NCBI RefSeq assembly: GCF_003382565.3
Contig: NZ_CP086253.1
Span: forward strand, 1,240,001 to 1,304,000
DNA length: 64,000 nucleotides
Source: Pectobacterium aquaticum
GTDB taxonomy: Bacteria > Pseudomonadota > Gammaproteobacteria > Enterobacterales > Enterobacteriaceae
Direction of reading: 5' to 3'
Below the pieces are notes generated by a model. The model saw nothing but the letters and a program-made list of their open reading frames with translations. It was not told where the DNA came from and made no database searches. A program made the position numbers and the translations under genes. This document shows, one piece after another, positions 37,601-43,219 of this stretch. Position 1 is the first letter of the stretch. Every line of letters starts with the position of its first letter.

Positions 37601-38850
37601 ATGTGGGGAATAACCTGACGTATTTCATTACTGACGGCGAGCCAACGTTCTATCAGAAGAATGAAGCCGATGTCGTGAAAGTAAGTGACTGGAACCAAAC
37701 GCTGAATATCGATAGTTTCGCCTACAAACCAGGGCAGTCCTACGCTATGGATGTCCGCGGTGCTGTGCGTGAAGTGATTGATAGTAAAGGGAACGTCTAT
37801 CAATATGCCTTGAGCGATAACAGTAATAAAATTGTTGGGACGGTCATTGGGCAAGTACACGCGCAGGGGGATGGAACGTATCAAATATCCTCGTTGGGCG
37901 GCGTCGGTAATAACAGCAGCTATTGGGCGCAGGACTACCGCGGTAACTGGTACTGGGTTGATAATTCAGGCAACCGCGATGTTAGCAATACCAATGCGAC
38001 TGAGGCTTTCAATTTGCTGAAGAAGCAGTCAGCGATTGAAGCGATCGGTATTGGTGCTGATTTAAATGGCGATACGCTGAAGCGCTATGACTCCGACGGT
38101 GTGGTTCAGGATCACATTGATCCTGCTAATCTTAATAAAGCGATTCTGGGCAGCAGCGAATCAATACCTGCGGGCAATGACCAACTGAGTGGCGGGTTGG
38201 GCAATGACATTCTGTTTGGCGATGTCGTGTCATTCCCTAATATCGACGGCAACGGAATCACCGCCTTGCAGAACTACATCGGCAAGCAGTTAGGTATGCA
38301 AACCGGTGTGCCGACAGCCAAAGCTATGCATAGCTATATTGCAACGCACAGCGCGGAATTTGATTTGTCATCGGCGAAAGATGGTAATGACATACTCAAT
38401 GGCGGCGACGGAGATGATATTCTCTTCGGCCAGGGAGGAAACGACACCCTCTATGGTGGGGCGGGGAATGACCTGCTTTACGGCGGCAGCGGAGACGACA
38501 TCCTGATTGGCGGCGCGGGGGGCGATACGCTCATCGGCGGAGCGGGTGCGGATACCTTTAAGTGGCAGGCTGGCGATATCGGCAACGATGTGATCAAAGA
38601 CTTCAATGCTAAAGAAGGTGACCGGATTGATTTAAGCGATCTGGTTGGCGAACTGGAGGAAGGTACCGATATCAGCCGCTATATTCGCATCACCGATAAT
38701 CATGGTTCACCGACGATTGAAGTGAGCACGGCGGGGAACTTTACGGCGGATAAAGGCGGAACGGTTGCAGTGTCGATTACGTTGGAACACTATAACGGTG
38801 CATTGCCGTCGCTTGAAAGTCTGGTCAGCAAGCCAGAACCGTCTAGCTGA
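22660..38850 (+). CDS. Giant multi-repeat RTX adhesin, LapA/Bap-like, type I secreted
   Basis: 5396 residues. Start is TTG at 22660, eight bases after AAGGAG. Residues 1-110 form a LapA-type retention module (VIGQVFIVALDGSQRLLVAG, LPDGKTLDLG) with a di-alanine LapG site T103-A-A-G106. About 170-268 is an Ig-like module. Residues 269-4324 are 39 Ig-like repeats of 104 residues each. Two further beta-rich modules (about 4325-4535), an Asn/Gly/Asp-rich unassigned domain (about 4545-4710), a beta module (about 4740-4830), a vWA domain (about 4866-5158) with MIDAS DSSGSMS at 4879-4885, and RTX nonapeptides (about 5172-5300, GGxGxDxLx type) precede a C-terminal secretion signal. There is no Sec signal peptide. 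Held at the cell surface until LapG cuts it, by analogy. It resembles the multi-repeat adhesin of P. atrosepticum described as aiding plant binding. Confidence 0.94.
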   Translation: MNGVIGVIKFVIGQVFIVALDGSQRLLVAGDRVYSGEEVVTGANGAVSITLPDGKTLDLGRDSRWSDVSNASSQANADVADDVAAIQDAIAQGADPTQVLEATAAGNDNTGEAGDGGGGHFNPAVVLNLTAEVVTTPIGYDTAGLSFTDRASSVLDGADSSMLQAATADTTDTTPPSVTIVINSGGTVIFVFTKPISGFDLSDISVTNGAVTNLVQDPNDPTRWTATLTPATNFEGEVRVSISDSSYTDAAGIPGTGGSEAITVDTLPPVASIAIDNVTSDNVINASESGQTIAVTGKVDNDVKAGDAVTVKVGTETYQTTVNTDGKTWSVNVPGSVLAANGDISATVTTRDTVGNVTTANTSHTYGVDTVAPTASISIDNVTSDNIINASESGQTIAVTGQVGNEVNAGDAVTVKVGTETYQTTVNADGKTWSVNVPGSVLAANSDVSATVTTRDTAGNVTTANTSHTYGVDTVAPVASITIDNVTSDNIINATESGQTIAVTGKVDNDVKAGDAITVKVGTETYQTTVNTDGKTWSVNVPGSVLAANSDVSATVTTRDTAGNVTTANTSHAYDVDTVAPTASISIDNVTPDNIINASESGQTIAVTGQVGNEVNAGDAVTIKVGTETYQTTVNADGKTWSVNVPGSVLAANSDVSATVTTRDTAGNVTTANTSHAYDVDTVAPMASITIDNVTSDNIINASESGQTLALTGKVDNDVKAGDAVTVKVGTETYQTTVNTDGKTWSVNVPGSVLAANGDISATVTTRDTVGNVTTANTSHTYGVDTVAPTASISIDNVTPDNIINASESGQTIAVTGKVDNDVKAGDAVTVKVGTETYQTTVNADGKTWSVNVPGSVLAANSDVSATVTTRDTAGNVTTANTYHTYGVDTVAPTASISIDNVTSDNIINASESGQTIAVTGQVGNEVNAGDAVTIKVGTETYQTTVNADGKTWSVNVPGSVLAANSDVSATVTTHDAVGNVTIANTSHAYDVDTVAPTASISIDNVTPDNIINASESGQTIAVTGQVGNEVNAGDTITVNVGTETYQTTVNADGKTWSVNVPGSVLAANGDISATVTTRDTVGNVTTANTSHTYGVDTVAPTASISIDNVTPDNIINATESGQTIAVTGKVDNDVKAGDAVMVKVGTETYQTTVNSDGKTWSVNVPGSVLAANGDISATVTTRDTVGNVTIANTSHAYDVDTVAPMASITIDNVTSDNIINATESGQTIAVTGKVDNDVKAGDAVTVNVGTETYQTTVNADGKTWSVNVPGSVLAANSDVSATVTTRDTVGNVTTANTSHTYGVDTVAPVASITIDNVTSDNVINASESGQTIAVTGQVGNEVKAGDAITVNVGTETYQTTVNTDGKTWSVNVPGSVLAVNSDISATVTTRDTVGNVTTANTSHTYGVDTVAPVASITIDNVTSDNIINATESGQTIAVTGKVDNDVKAGDAVTVKVGTETYQTTVNADGKTWSVNVPGSVLAANSDVSATVTTRDTVGNVTIANTSHAYDVDTVAPTASISIDNVTPDNIINASESGQTIAVTGKVDNDVKAGDAVTVKVGTETYQTTVNTDGKTWSVNVPGSVLAANGDISATVTTRDTAGNVTTANTSHAYDVDTVAPVASITIDNVTSDNIINASESGQTLAVTGQVGNEVNAGDAVTIKVGTETYQTTVNTDGKTWSVNVPGSVLAANGDISATVTTRDAVGNVTIANTSHAYDVDTVAPTASISIDNVTPDNIINATESGQTIAVTGQVGNEVKAGDAITVNVGTETYQTTVNTDGKTWSVNVPGSVLAANGDISATVTTRDTVGNVTTANTSHTYGVDTVAPTASISIDNVTSDNVINAAEFGQTIAVTGKVDNDVKAGDAVMVKVGTETYQTTVNTDGKTWSVNVPGSVLAANSDISATVTTRDTVGNVTTANTSHTYGVDTVAPTASISIDNVTPDNIINATESGQTIAVTGKVDNDVKAGDAVTVNVGTETYQTTVNADGKTWSVNVPGSVLAANGDISATVTTRDTAGNVTTANTSHAYDVDTVAPVASITIDNVTSDNIINASESGQTLAVTGQVGNEVNAGDAVTVTVGTETYQTTVNADGKTWSVNVPGSVLAANGDISATVTTRDTVGNVTTANTSHTYGVDTVAPVASITIDNVTSDNVINASESGQTIAVTGKVDNDVKAGDAVTVKVGTETYQTTVNTDGKTWSVNVLGSVLAANSDVSATVTTRDTVGNVTTANTSHTYGVDTVAPVASITIDNVTSDNIINAGESGQTIAVTGQVGNEVKAGDAITVTVGSETYQTTVNTDGKTWSVNVPGSVLAVNGDISATVTTRDTAGNVTTANTSHTYGVDTVAPVASITIDNVTSDNIINATESGQTIAVTGKVDNDVKAGDAVTIKVGTETYQTTVNTDGKTWSVNVPGSVLAANGDISATVTTRDTVGNVTTANISHAYDVDTVAPTASISIDNVTPDNIINASESGQTIAVTGQVGNEVNAGDTITVNVGTETYQTTVNADGKTWSVNVPGSVLAANGDISATVTTRDTVGNVTTANTSHTYGVDTVAPTASISIDNVTPDNIINASESGQTIAVTGKVDNDVKAGDAVTVKVGTETYQTTVNTDGKTWSVNVPGSVLAANGDISATVTTRDTAGNVTTANTSHAYDVDTVAPVASITIDNVTSDNIINASESGQTIAVTGKVDNDVKAGDAVTVTVGTETYQTTVNADGKTWSVNVPGSVLAANSDVSATVTTHDAVGNVTIANTSHAYDVDTVAPTASISIDNVTPDNIINASESGQTIAVTGQVGNEVKAGDAITVTVGSETYQTTVNADGKTWSVNVPGSVLAANGDISATVTTRDTAGNVTTANTSHAYDVDTVAPVASITIDNVTSDNIINASESGQTIAVTGKVDNDVKAGDAVTVTVGTETYQTTVNADGKTWSVNVPGSVLAANGDISATVTTRDAVGNVTIANTSHTYGVDTVAPVASIAIDNVTPDNIINASESGQTIAVTGQVGNEVNAGDAVTIKVGTETYQTTVNADGKTWSVNVPGSVLAANVDISATVTTHDTVGNVTTANTSHTYGVDTVAPTASISIDNVTPDNIINATESGQTIAVTGKVDNDVKAGDAVTVKVGTETYQTTVNTDGKTWSVNVPGSVLAANGDISATVTTRDTVGNVTTANTSHTYGVDTVAPMASITIDNVTSDNVINASESGQTIAVTGQVGNEVKAGDAITVNVGTETYQTTVNTDGKTWSVNVLGSVLAANSDVSATVTTRDTVGNVTTANTSHTYGVDTVAPTASISIDNVTSDNIINATESGQTIAVTGKVDNDVKAGDAVTVTVGTETYQTTVNADGKTWSVNVPGSVLAANGDISATVTTRDAVGNVTIANTSHAYDVDTVAPMASITIDNVTSDNVINASESGQTIAVTGKVDNDVKAGDAVTVKVGTETYQTTVNTDGKTWSVNVPGSVLAANGDISATVTTRDTVGNVTTANTSHTYGVDTFAPTASISIDNVTSDNVINATESGQTIAVTGKVGNEVKAGDAITVKVGTETYQTTVNTDGKTWSVNVPGSVLAANSDVSATVTTRDTAGNVTIANTSHAYDVDTVAPMASITIDNVTSDNVINASESGQTIAVTGKVDNDVKAGDAVTIKVGTETYQTTVNTDGKTWSVNVPGSVLAANSDVSATVTTRDTAGNVTIANTSHAYDVDTVAPTASISIDNVTPDNIINASESGQTIAVTGQVGNEVKAGDAITVTVGSETYQTTVNADGKTWSVNVPGSVLAANGDISATVTTRDTVGNVTTANTSHTYGVDTVAPTASISIDNVTSDNIINASESGQTIAVTGKVDNDVNAGDAVTVKVGTETYQTTVNADGKTWSVNVPGSVLAANSDVSATVTTRDTVGNVTTANTSHTYGVDTVAPVASITIDNVTSDNIINATESGQTIAVTGKVDNDVKAGDAITVKVGTETYQTTVNADGKTWSVNVPGSVLAVNSDISATVTTRDTVGNVTTANTSHAYDVDTVAPTASISIDNVTPDNIINASESGQTIAVTGQVGNEVNAGDAITVKVGTETYQTTVNADGKTWSVNVPGSVLAANSDVSATVTTRDTAGNVTTANTSHAYDVDTVAPMASITIDNVTSDNVINASESGQTIAVTGQVGNEVNAGDAVTIKVGTETYQTTVNADGKTWSVNVPGSVLAANSDISATVTTRDAVGNVTTANTSHTYGVDTVAPTASISIDNVTPDNIINASESGQTIAVTGKVDNDVKAGDAVTVKVGTETYQTTVNTDGKTWSVNVPGSVLAANGDISATVTTRDTVGNVTTANTSHTYGVDTVAPDIDITNFADNDGYVSQSESENTVVSGTSNEKKVDLVFTDVNGKSVTLHDVPVTNGKWQTTVDLSTLAEGKITAGATATDAAGNQAHDNSQAIMDITPPAAHNNTVSGTEDTPLHIGWSDLGVSSDTTSIVISSLPPAAAGTLYFNDSGSWKAVTAGQSFTVGNTDLRFTPANNVSGAALGDIAYRPVDSAGNTGDTAVLHIGITPVADAPTVTLSVTSGDTTPTSTIIQVNGGSNNPNGFDVQDGKIVKIGSDVRVWLSPGDTAPKSDHPTDQIKYYGKDNGNGNPKGTGNYTDIFVVHDGSGYWQDGNWRSLNAVQGNLDTIFSGTDSDYVFIQGTKTQGYGSTVGTNNNASSNINTLENVSVTYKGTTLLQGSNHLDGIIYGDGTVVAANSGRTTTKTSTEAGAQTHTLDVSAALTDIDGSETLSGITLTGIPQGTVLTDHINNVKYTVGDDGSYLIKNTNNVQTLAGKITLDVPVDAGKFNVVAQATSTEIANHDTATGYSTEGIEQYGMSVGTIGDDNMLGTPSHDVMVADVSGLQIIEGKNYNIAFVVDSSGSMSSTDIENTRTSLSNVFKSLINSASGVNSGTVNVFLADFDTQVGKTVSVNLNDPNALDNLAAVLNSMVGGSEKGGGTNYEDVFKTTANWFQSDVVKKNVGNNLTYFITDGEPTFYQKNEADVVKVSDWNQTLNIDSFAYKPGQSYAMDVRGAVREVIDSKGNVYQYALSDNSNKIVGTVIGQVHAQGDGTYQISSLGGVGNNSSYWAQDYRGNWYWVDNSGNRDVSNTNATEAFNLLKKQSAIEAIGIGADLNGDTLKRYDSDGVVQDHIDPANLNKAILGSSESIPAGNDQLSGGLGNDILFGDVVSFPNIDGNGITALQNYIGKQLGMQTGVPTAKAMHSYIATHSAEFDLSSAKDGNDILNGGDGDDILFGQGGNDTLYGGAGNDLLYGGSGDDILIGGAGGDTLIGGAGADTFKWQAGDIGNDVIKDFNAKEGDRIDLSDLVGELEEGTDISRYIRITDNHGSPTIEVSTAGNFTADKGGTVAVSITLEHYNGALPSLESLVSKPEPSS
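23464..35631 (+). repeat. 39 tandem 312-bp repeats in the adhesin gene
   Basis: The repeat begins at the codon after each ...DTVA (cca/ccg/cct) and recurs every 312 bp without any insertion or loss; 12168 bp divided by 312 is exactly 39. Units vary at a few linked places: TASISIDNVTPDN against VASITIDNVTSDN, KVDNDVKAGD against QVGNEVNAGD, NTDG against NADG, GDIS against SDVS, and HTYGV against HAYDV. The variants combine freely, which indicates exchange among units. Confidence 0.97.
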
Positions 38851-38909
38851 CTAAAAGGGGGGGCCTGCCCGGCTCCTTTCTTTATCAAAAACGTAAAAGG
38901 TCTCCGAAC

Positions 38910-39254
38910 ATGTTTTATATCCAGCGCGACAGTGATGGTCACCTGATGAAGGTAGAAAAGAGTCCTTTTCCTGAAATGAACGGCGAACTGTCCGATGATT
39001 CGCGTGAGGCGCAGGCCTGGTTCCGCAGTCATCAGGCCGCGATGTCCAGCCTCCAGCAACTGCGGCAAAGCGATCTGGAAATGGTGCGCGTGCTGGAGGA
39101 TTTAATTCAGGTTTTGATTCAGAAAGGCGTGGTCAGCATTACTGATTTCCCTCAGGCGGCACAGCTGAAGTTGATCAACCGTGCGCAGGCGCGTGAAGCC
39201 TTGAATGGCGGGTTGAACAAGCTGATTGGCGACGACGAAGAGACGATGTTTTAA
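38910..39254 (+). CDS. 114-residue protein companion of giant adhesin loci, function unknown
   Basis: Lies 59 bp after the adhesin on the same strand. Reads MFYIQRDSDGHLMKVEKSPF, then mostly helical sequence (AQAWFRSHQAAMSSLQQLRQSDLEMVRVLEDLIQVLIQKG) and an acidic tail DDEETMF. No signal peptide or membrane segment, so probably cytoplasmic. I recall similar proteins beside LapA-type genes in other gammaproteobacteria, where they are sometimes misnamed tryptophan synthase beta subunit-like. The role is unknown; aiding expression or export of the adhesin is a guess from position. Confidence 0.85.
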   Translation: MFYIQRDSDGHLMKVEKSPFPEMNGELSDDSREAQAWFRSHQAAMSSLQQLRQSDLEMVRVLEDLIQVLIQKGVVSITDFPQAAQLKLINRAQAREALNGGLNKLIGDDEETMF

Positions 39255-39446
39255 TGACTTACTGTTTTAAAGACTCGCTGTTTTAAAGATTCACTGTTTT
39301 AAAAACATAACGCTTTAAAAACATGATGCTTTGAAGAAGAAATTATCCCTTAACGTCCCATTCAGCCGTTTCCGGCTTCTCACTATCGTAGTGAGAAGCC
39401 GGGGTCGTTAAACGCGGTTAGCCAAAATAACGCGGTTAGCCAAAAT
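39255..39446. repeat. Repeat-rich convergent gap with a 14-bp perfect hairpin
   Basis: Between the 114-residue gene and lapD. First, degenerate direct copies of a motif like CTGTTTTAAAGA (39262-39330). Then a perfect 14-bp stem CCGGCTTCTCACTA / TAGTGAGAAGCCGG with loop TCG (39372-39402). Then two exact copies of AACGCGGTTAGCCAAAAT back to back (39411-39428 and 39429-39446). The hairpin lacks a T-tract, but it could still block read-through between the convergent genes. Confidence 0.75.
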
Positions 39447-39455
39447 AATGTTACA

Positions 39456-41408
39456 TCAGATTCTGACCGCTGGCACCGGTTCACCCAGCAGCCGTCCCAT
39501 CGCGCCCTGTAATCCCATCTCCTGAAGCACTTTCAGCTCACCTGCGGTTTCAACACGTTCGGCGATAAGTGGCAGGGCAATACTGTTGGTGGCGCGATAC
39601 AGCGCTTCGATAAACATTTGTTTATCGTCCTCCTGATCGATATTGCGGATGTAGCTGCCATCGACTTTCAGGTAAGCCAGACCCCATTGCGATAGGTTGC
39701 CGATCATATTAAAGCGCCCGCCAAAATGCTGTAGCCCCAGCGCACAGCCATGTTCATTCAGCAGCTTGATTAAGGCTTCCAACTGTGAGCTGTCTGGCAA
39801 TTGGTTCTCATCCAGCTCCAGAATCAGTCGGCTGGCGACGTCAGGCTGATGCTTCAATGGGGCAAGCAGATCGGCGAGCAGATGAAGATTCAGAACCGTG
39901 GTGCCGGACAGGCTCAGCGCCAGATTGCCGTCGTGCTGGCGAAGATAGTCCAGCACTTCACGCAGCATCGTTTGATCCAGACGCGTATCCCAGCCAAAGC
40001 GTTGGATCCACGGCAGGAAGCGGCCTGCTGCGATACTGTTTCCTTGCTCATCCTGAATGCGCGCCAGTACCTTATGATGCAGCACCTGGCTGGGATCGTC
40101 ACAGGCGACGACTGGTTGCAGGAAAAGCTGCAAGCGTTCCTGTTCCAAAATGGGATCGAGCAGGTTAAACCATCTATGGCGATCGGTTTCGACCTGTTCG
40201 GCACTGGCGGACGGTATGTCGTGAGGCGCGGTGCTATCGGTATTGCTTTCGGCTCGCGTGAGCACTTGATCGCCCTGAATAAACAGGGATTGCGCGGTGT
40301 CTCCGGTGCGGAAAGGCACCATGCCGAATTGGGCGACAGGGGAGACATCGGTTTCGCCTGTTAGATACAACGTTTCGATGTTGCGCGTCAGTTCGCCAAT
40401 CAGCGCATAGGCTTCTTTATCGACCAGCCCTGGGCAGAACAGCGCAAATTCCCCACCGCGGATGCGTGCCAGAAGGCTCTCCGCATTCGTATGCTGCTTT
40501 TGCGTGTTACGCAGGATATGCCCGACAGAGGCTAATAGTGCATCGGTACGCTGGCCGCCCTGCCGCTGATTCATCCCCGCCAGATCCTGAACGCGAATCA
40601 TGATAAGAAAACCGGGGGCGGTTTCTTCATCGGCGAGTTTATCGTTGAACTGCATGTCAAACGCGCGACGGTTATTCAATCCGGTTTGAGGATCCTGATA
40701 GGCTTCCTGACGTAAGCGCTCGCTCCGCTCCGCTTCCTCTTCGAACAGCGTTTTGAGCTTGCTGACCATCAGGTTCATCGCCTGTGCGACGCGGCGAAAT
40801 TCGGGCGTATTGGGTAAATCTGGCTGGCTAAGGAATTCACGACGGGTAATCGCCAGCGACTGGTCGACGATATAATCGAGCGGACGTAGCTGGCGGCGCA
40901 GGAACAGCGCACCGAGGAACACGCCCAGCGTGCCACAGCCGAGCAGCCACAGGAAGGTGGCCGTGCTGCTGCGCCACAAACGGGTGACTGCGAACATCGG
41001 ATGGCTGACGACTTCCACTTTTGCCGCCTGTTCCCAGCCGCGCATCACGATAGCTTCGCCCGCGCCGGGTTGCAGGTTCACCAACCGGACAAACCAGCGC
41101 GGGACGTCAGGGATATCCGGCGAGGCGGTACGTTCCAGCGTGACGTTGCCGGTTTTTAAATCCCGCACGCGAATACTGGAAAAATAGCCGCTGTCGAAAA
41201 TCGAGCTGACCATCAGCTCTACCATCGCCGGATCATCAATATTTGGCGTCAGGGAAAGCCCCAATGCGGTGGCAGCATCCTGCGCGTGAGAGTGAAGCTG
41301 GTTATTGTACTGTTCACGCGAATTTTCCAGGCTGACGAAAAAACTCCCGCTGAAAATAATTAGCACAAACAGGCAGATGGCTATCAGTAGTTGTTTGTAT
41401 AGAGACAT
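39456..41408 (-). CDS. lapD: LapD-like c-di-GMP receptor (inside-out signalling)
   Basis: 650 residues. Membrane helix 1 (about 7-26), periplasmic LapD/MoxY sensor domain (about 27-150) with a GW pair in MRGWEQAAK as in the LapG-contacting loop, helix 2 (about 152-170), HAMP, GGDEF-like domain reading RGGEF (RIRGGEFALFC) and EAL-like domain where the EAL triplet is KVL (HHKVLARIQ). Loss of the metal-binding Glu implies it binds c-di-GMP without cutting it. By analogy to Pseudomonas LapD, bound c-di-GMP makes the periplasmic domain capture LapG so the adhesin stays on the cell. It follows lapG by 9 bp on the same strand. Confidence 0.9.
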   Translation of the reverse strand: MSLYKQLLIAICLFVLIIFSGSFFVSLENSREQYNNQLHSHAQDAATALGLSLTPNIDDPAMVELMVSSIFDSGYFSSIRVRDLKTGNVTLERTASPDIPDVPRWFVRLVNLQPGAGEAIVMRGWEQAAKVEVVSHPMFAVTRLWRSSTATFLWLLGCGTLGVFLGALFLRRQLRPLDYIVDQSLAITRREFLSQPDLPNTPEFRRVAQAMNLMVSKLKTLFEEEAERSERLRQEAYQDPQTGLNNRRAFDMQFNDKLADEETAPGFLIMIRVQDLAGMNQRQGGQRTDALLASVGHILRNTQKQHTNAESLLARIRGGEFALFCPGLVDKEAYALIGELTRNIETLYLTGETDVSPVAQFGMVPFRTGDTAQSLFIQGDQVLTRAESNTDSTAPHDIPSASAEQVETDRHRWFNLLDPILEQERLQLFLQPVVACDDPSQVLHHKVLARIQDEQGNSIAAGRFLPWIQRFGWDTRLDQTMLREVLDYLRQHDGNLALSLSGTTVLNLHLLADLLAPLKHQPDVASRLILELDENQLPDSSQLEALIKLLNEHGCALGLQHFGGRFNMIGNLSQWGLAYLKVDGSYIRNIDQEDDKQMFIEALYRATNSIALPLIAERVETAGELKVLQEMGLQGAMGRLLGEPVPAVRI

Positions 41409-41417
41409 AGCCTACCT

Positions 41418-42107
41418 TTACTCCTCAATTGAAAACCCTTCGGCACGCATTTTGGTTAATACATCCTGCCAGCGTGAAAGTCGTTTACTGTCGCCGACGC
41501 GTTTGTTGCTGCCGCTGGCACTCGGCAACCAGAGGCCTCCGCCATTAAAGGCGTACACCGGAACTAAATCAGTGCGCTCTGTCGCGGGTTGGATCTTGTC
41601 GGTCAGATTATCCAGCACCAGCGGAATCGAGGTTGGCGTGGGATAATAGGTCACTACCATATGCGCTTTATTCAGACGCAGGGCTTTAACATAGGTAATG
41701 CGTAATTTGTCCGCTGAGACGCCTAAATGGCGCAGCGTAAAATACTTGGCAAGCGCATAATCTTCGCAGTCTCCTGCACCTTTGCGCAGCGCTTCAATCG
41801 GCGTAGCCCAGTAATCTTCCTGATTCCAGACGACAATATCATCGCGAAACAGCATACGGTCATTGAAAAATTGGTTCACGCTACTCAGCAGCGCCTTTTC
41901 CTCTTTGTTGAGGGAATTGGCCAACAGCGTCTGCCATTCATCTATTCGGCGGCGAGCATCGGGCGTAGCCGGGCCATAAAGCTGCTCGGTTCGCTGATTA
42001 ATGGTAATAAAATCCCAGTCCGCACGTAGGGAACCCGCCAGCAGAAACAGCAGACAGCTAATAAAGAAAAGCGTGTAACTGGAGAGTCTGAACCCGGGGA
42101 GCCGCAC
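41418..42107 (-). CDS. lapG: LapG-like periplasmic cysteine protease
   Basis: Bacterial transglutaminase-like cysteine protease of 229 residues. An N-terminal hydrophobic export segment (about 10-28) leads to the mature part starting ADWDFITINQR. The catalytic triad is visible as GAGDCEDYALAKYF (Cys), NKAHMVVTYY (His) and PLVLDNLTD (Asp). The expected substrate is the T-A-A-G site of the adhesin. lapG-lapD forms a two-gene unit convergent with the adhesin and its companion gene. Ca dependence is a family trait, not visible here. Confidence 0.92.
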   Translation of the reverse strand: MRLPGFRLSSYTLFFISCLLFLLAGSLRADWDFITINQRTEQLYGPATPDARRRIDEWQTLLANSLNKEEKALLSSVNQFFNDRMLFRDDIVVWNQEDYWATPIEALRKGAGDCEDYALAKYFTLRHLGVSADKLRITYVKALRLNKAHMVVTYYPTPTSIPLVLDNLTDKIQPATERTDLVPVYAFNGGGLWLPSASGSNKRVGDSKRLSRWQDVLTKMRAEGFSIEE

Positions 42108-42261
42108 TGAGGTTTCTCTGTTTACTTTGCGAGATGCATGTGGAGGGTGAATTCGATGCAGAATAGCGTACTTTCATAGGTCTCAAAAGCAGTATAGTGG
42201 TGAAAAGGGGTGTTTGTCATAGGCGTGTAGAAAGCGCTGGCATAAAGCATGAGGTAGCAGA

Positions 42262-43188
42262 ATGCGTTCAGATGTGATGGATGGAGAGAATCTTAATTTA
42301 GGGAAGCTGGTTTCCGAAACGCGAAATCCGGCAACGATGGCGCTGGATCAGCTCTCTACGCTGGAGATGATGCACGCGTTTAATCAGGAAGATCGGAAAG
42401 TGCCTGAAGCCATTGCGCGGGTTTTACCCGCGATTGCTGAGGCTGTCGATCTGGCGACGGCATCGTTGCAGGAGGGTGGGCGGCTGATTTATCTGGGCGC
42501 GGGGACCAGCGGCCGTTTGGGCGTGCTGGATGCCTCAGAGTGCCCGCCGACGTTTGGTGTGCCACACGGGCTGGTTATCGGGCTGATTGCTGGTGGGCCG
42601 GGCGCGTTACTTAAGGCAGTTGAAGGTGCGGAAGACGACCCTGCACTCGGTGAGGCGGATTTAAAAGCGCTGGATGTCACCGCTGCCGATATGGTTGTTG
42701 GCCTTGCGGCATCAGGCCGAACGCCGTATGTGATTGGCGCATTGCGCTATGCGCGTGACGTTGGCTGCCGGACGGCGGCGATCTCCTGTAATCCGCATTC
42801 ACCCATTGCACTGGAAGCGCAGGTGGCGATTTCTCCGGTGGTTGGCCCGGAAGCGTTAACGGGGTCGACGCGGTTGAAGTCAGGAACGGCGCAAAAATTG
42901 GTCCTAAATATGATTTCTACTGGCGCAATGGTTAAGCTGGGGAAGGTGTACCAGAATTTGATGGTGGATGTGAAGGCAACCAACGTGAAGCTGTTAGACC
43001 GGGCTTGCCGCATCGTTGTTGAAGCAACGGGAGCCGAGCGGGAGCAAGCGCAGCAGGCGCTGGTGCAGGCGGATAATGAGGTTAAGCCTGCAATTCTGAT
43101 GCTTCTGGCTAACATTGACGTGGTAGCGGCGCGTGAGCGCCTGAAACAGCACAACGGTTATCTGCGTGAAGCGCTAATTGGCGGATAA
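42262..43188 (+). CDS. murQ: N-acetylmuramic acid 6-phosphate etherase MurQ
   Basis: Cytoplasmic SIS-domain enzyme that cleaves the lactyl ether of MurNAc-6-P to give GlcNAc-6-P and D-lactate, for recycling of cell-wall sugars. 308 residues. GAGTSGRLGVLDASECPPTFG is the SIS signature, and SGRTPYVIGAL and GSTRLKSGTAQKLVLNM are family blocks. AGGTAG lies before the ATG. In E. coli it is clustered with murR and murP; neither is adjacent here, so transport and control must come from elsewhere. Confidence 0.95.
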   Translation: MRSDVMDGENLNLGKLVSETRNPATMALDQLSTLEMMHAFNQEDRKVPEAIARVLPAIAEAVDLATASLQEGGRLIYLGAGTSGRLGVLDASECPPTFGVPHGLVIGLIAGGPGALLKAVEGAEDDPALGEADLKALDVTAADMVVGLAASGRTPYVIGALRYARDVGCRTAAISCNPHSPIALEAQVAISPVVGPEALTGSTRLKSGTAQKLVLNMISTGAMVKLGKVYQNLMVDVKATNVKLLDRACRIVVEATGAEREQAQQALVQADNEVKPAILMLLANIDVVAARERLKQHNGYLREALIGG

Positions 43189-43219
43189 GATCATCTCGGG
43201 GTAAGTTGGGAGAAATGTT

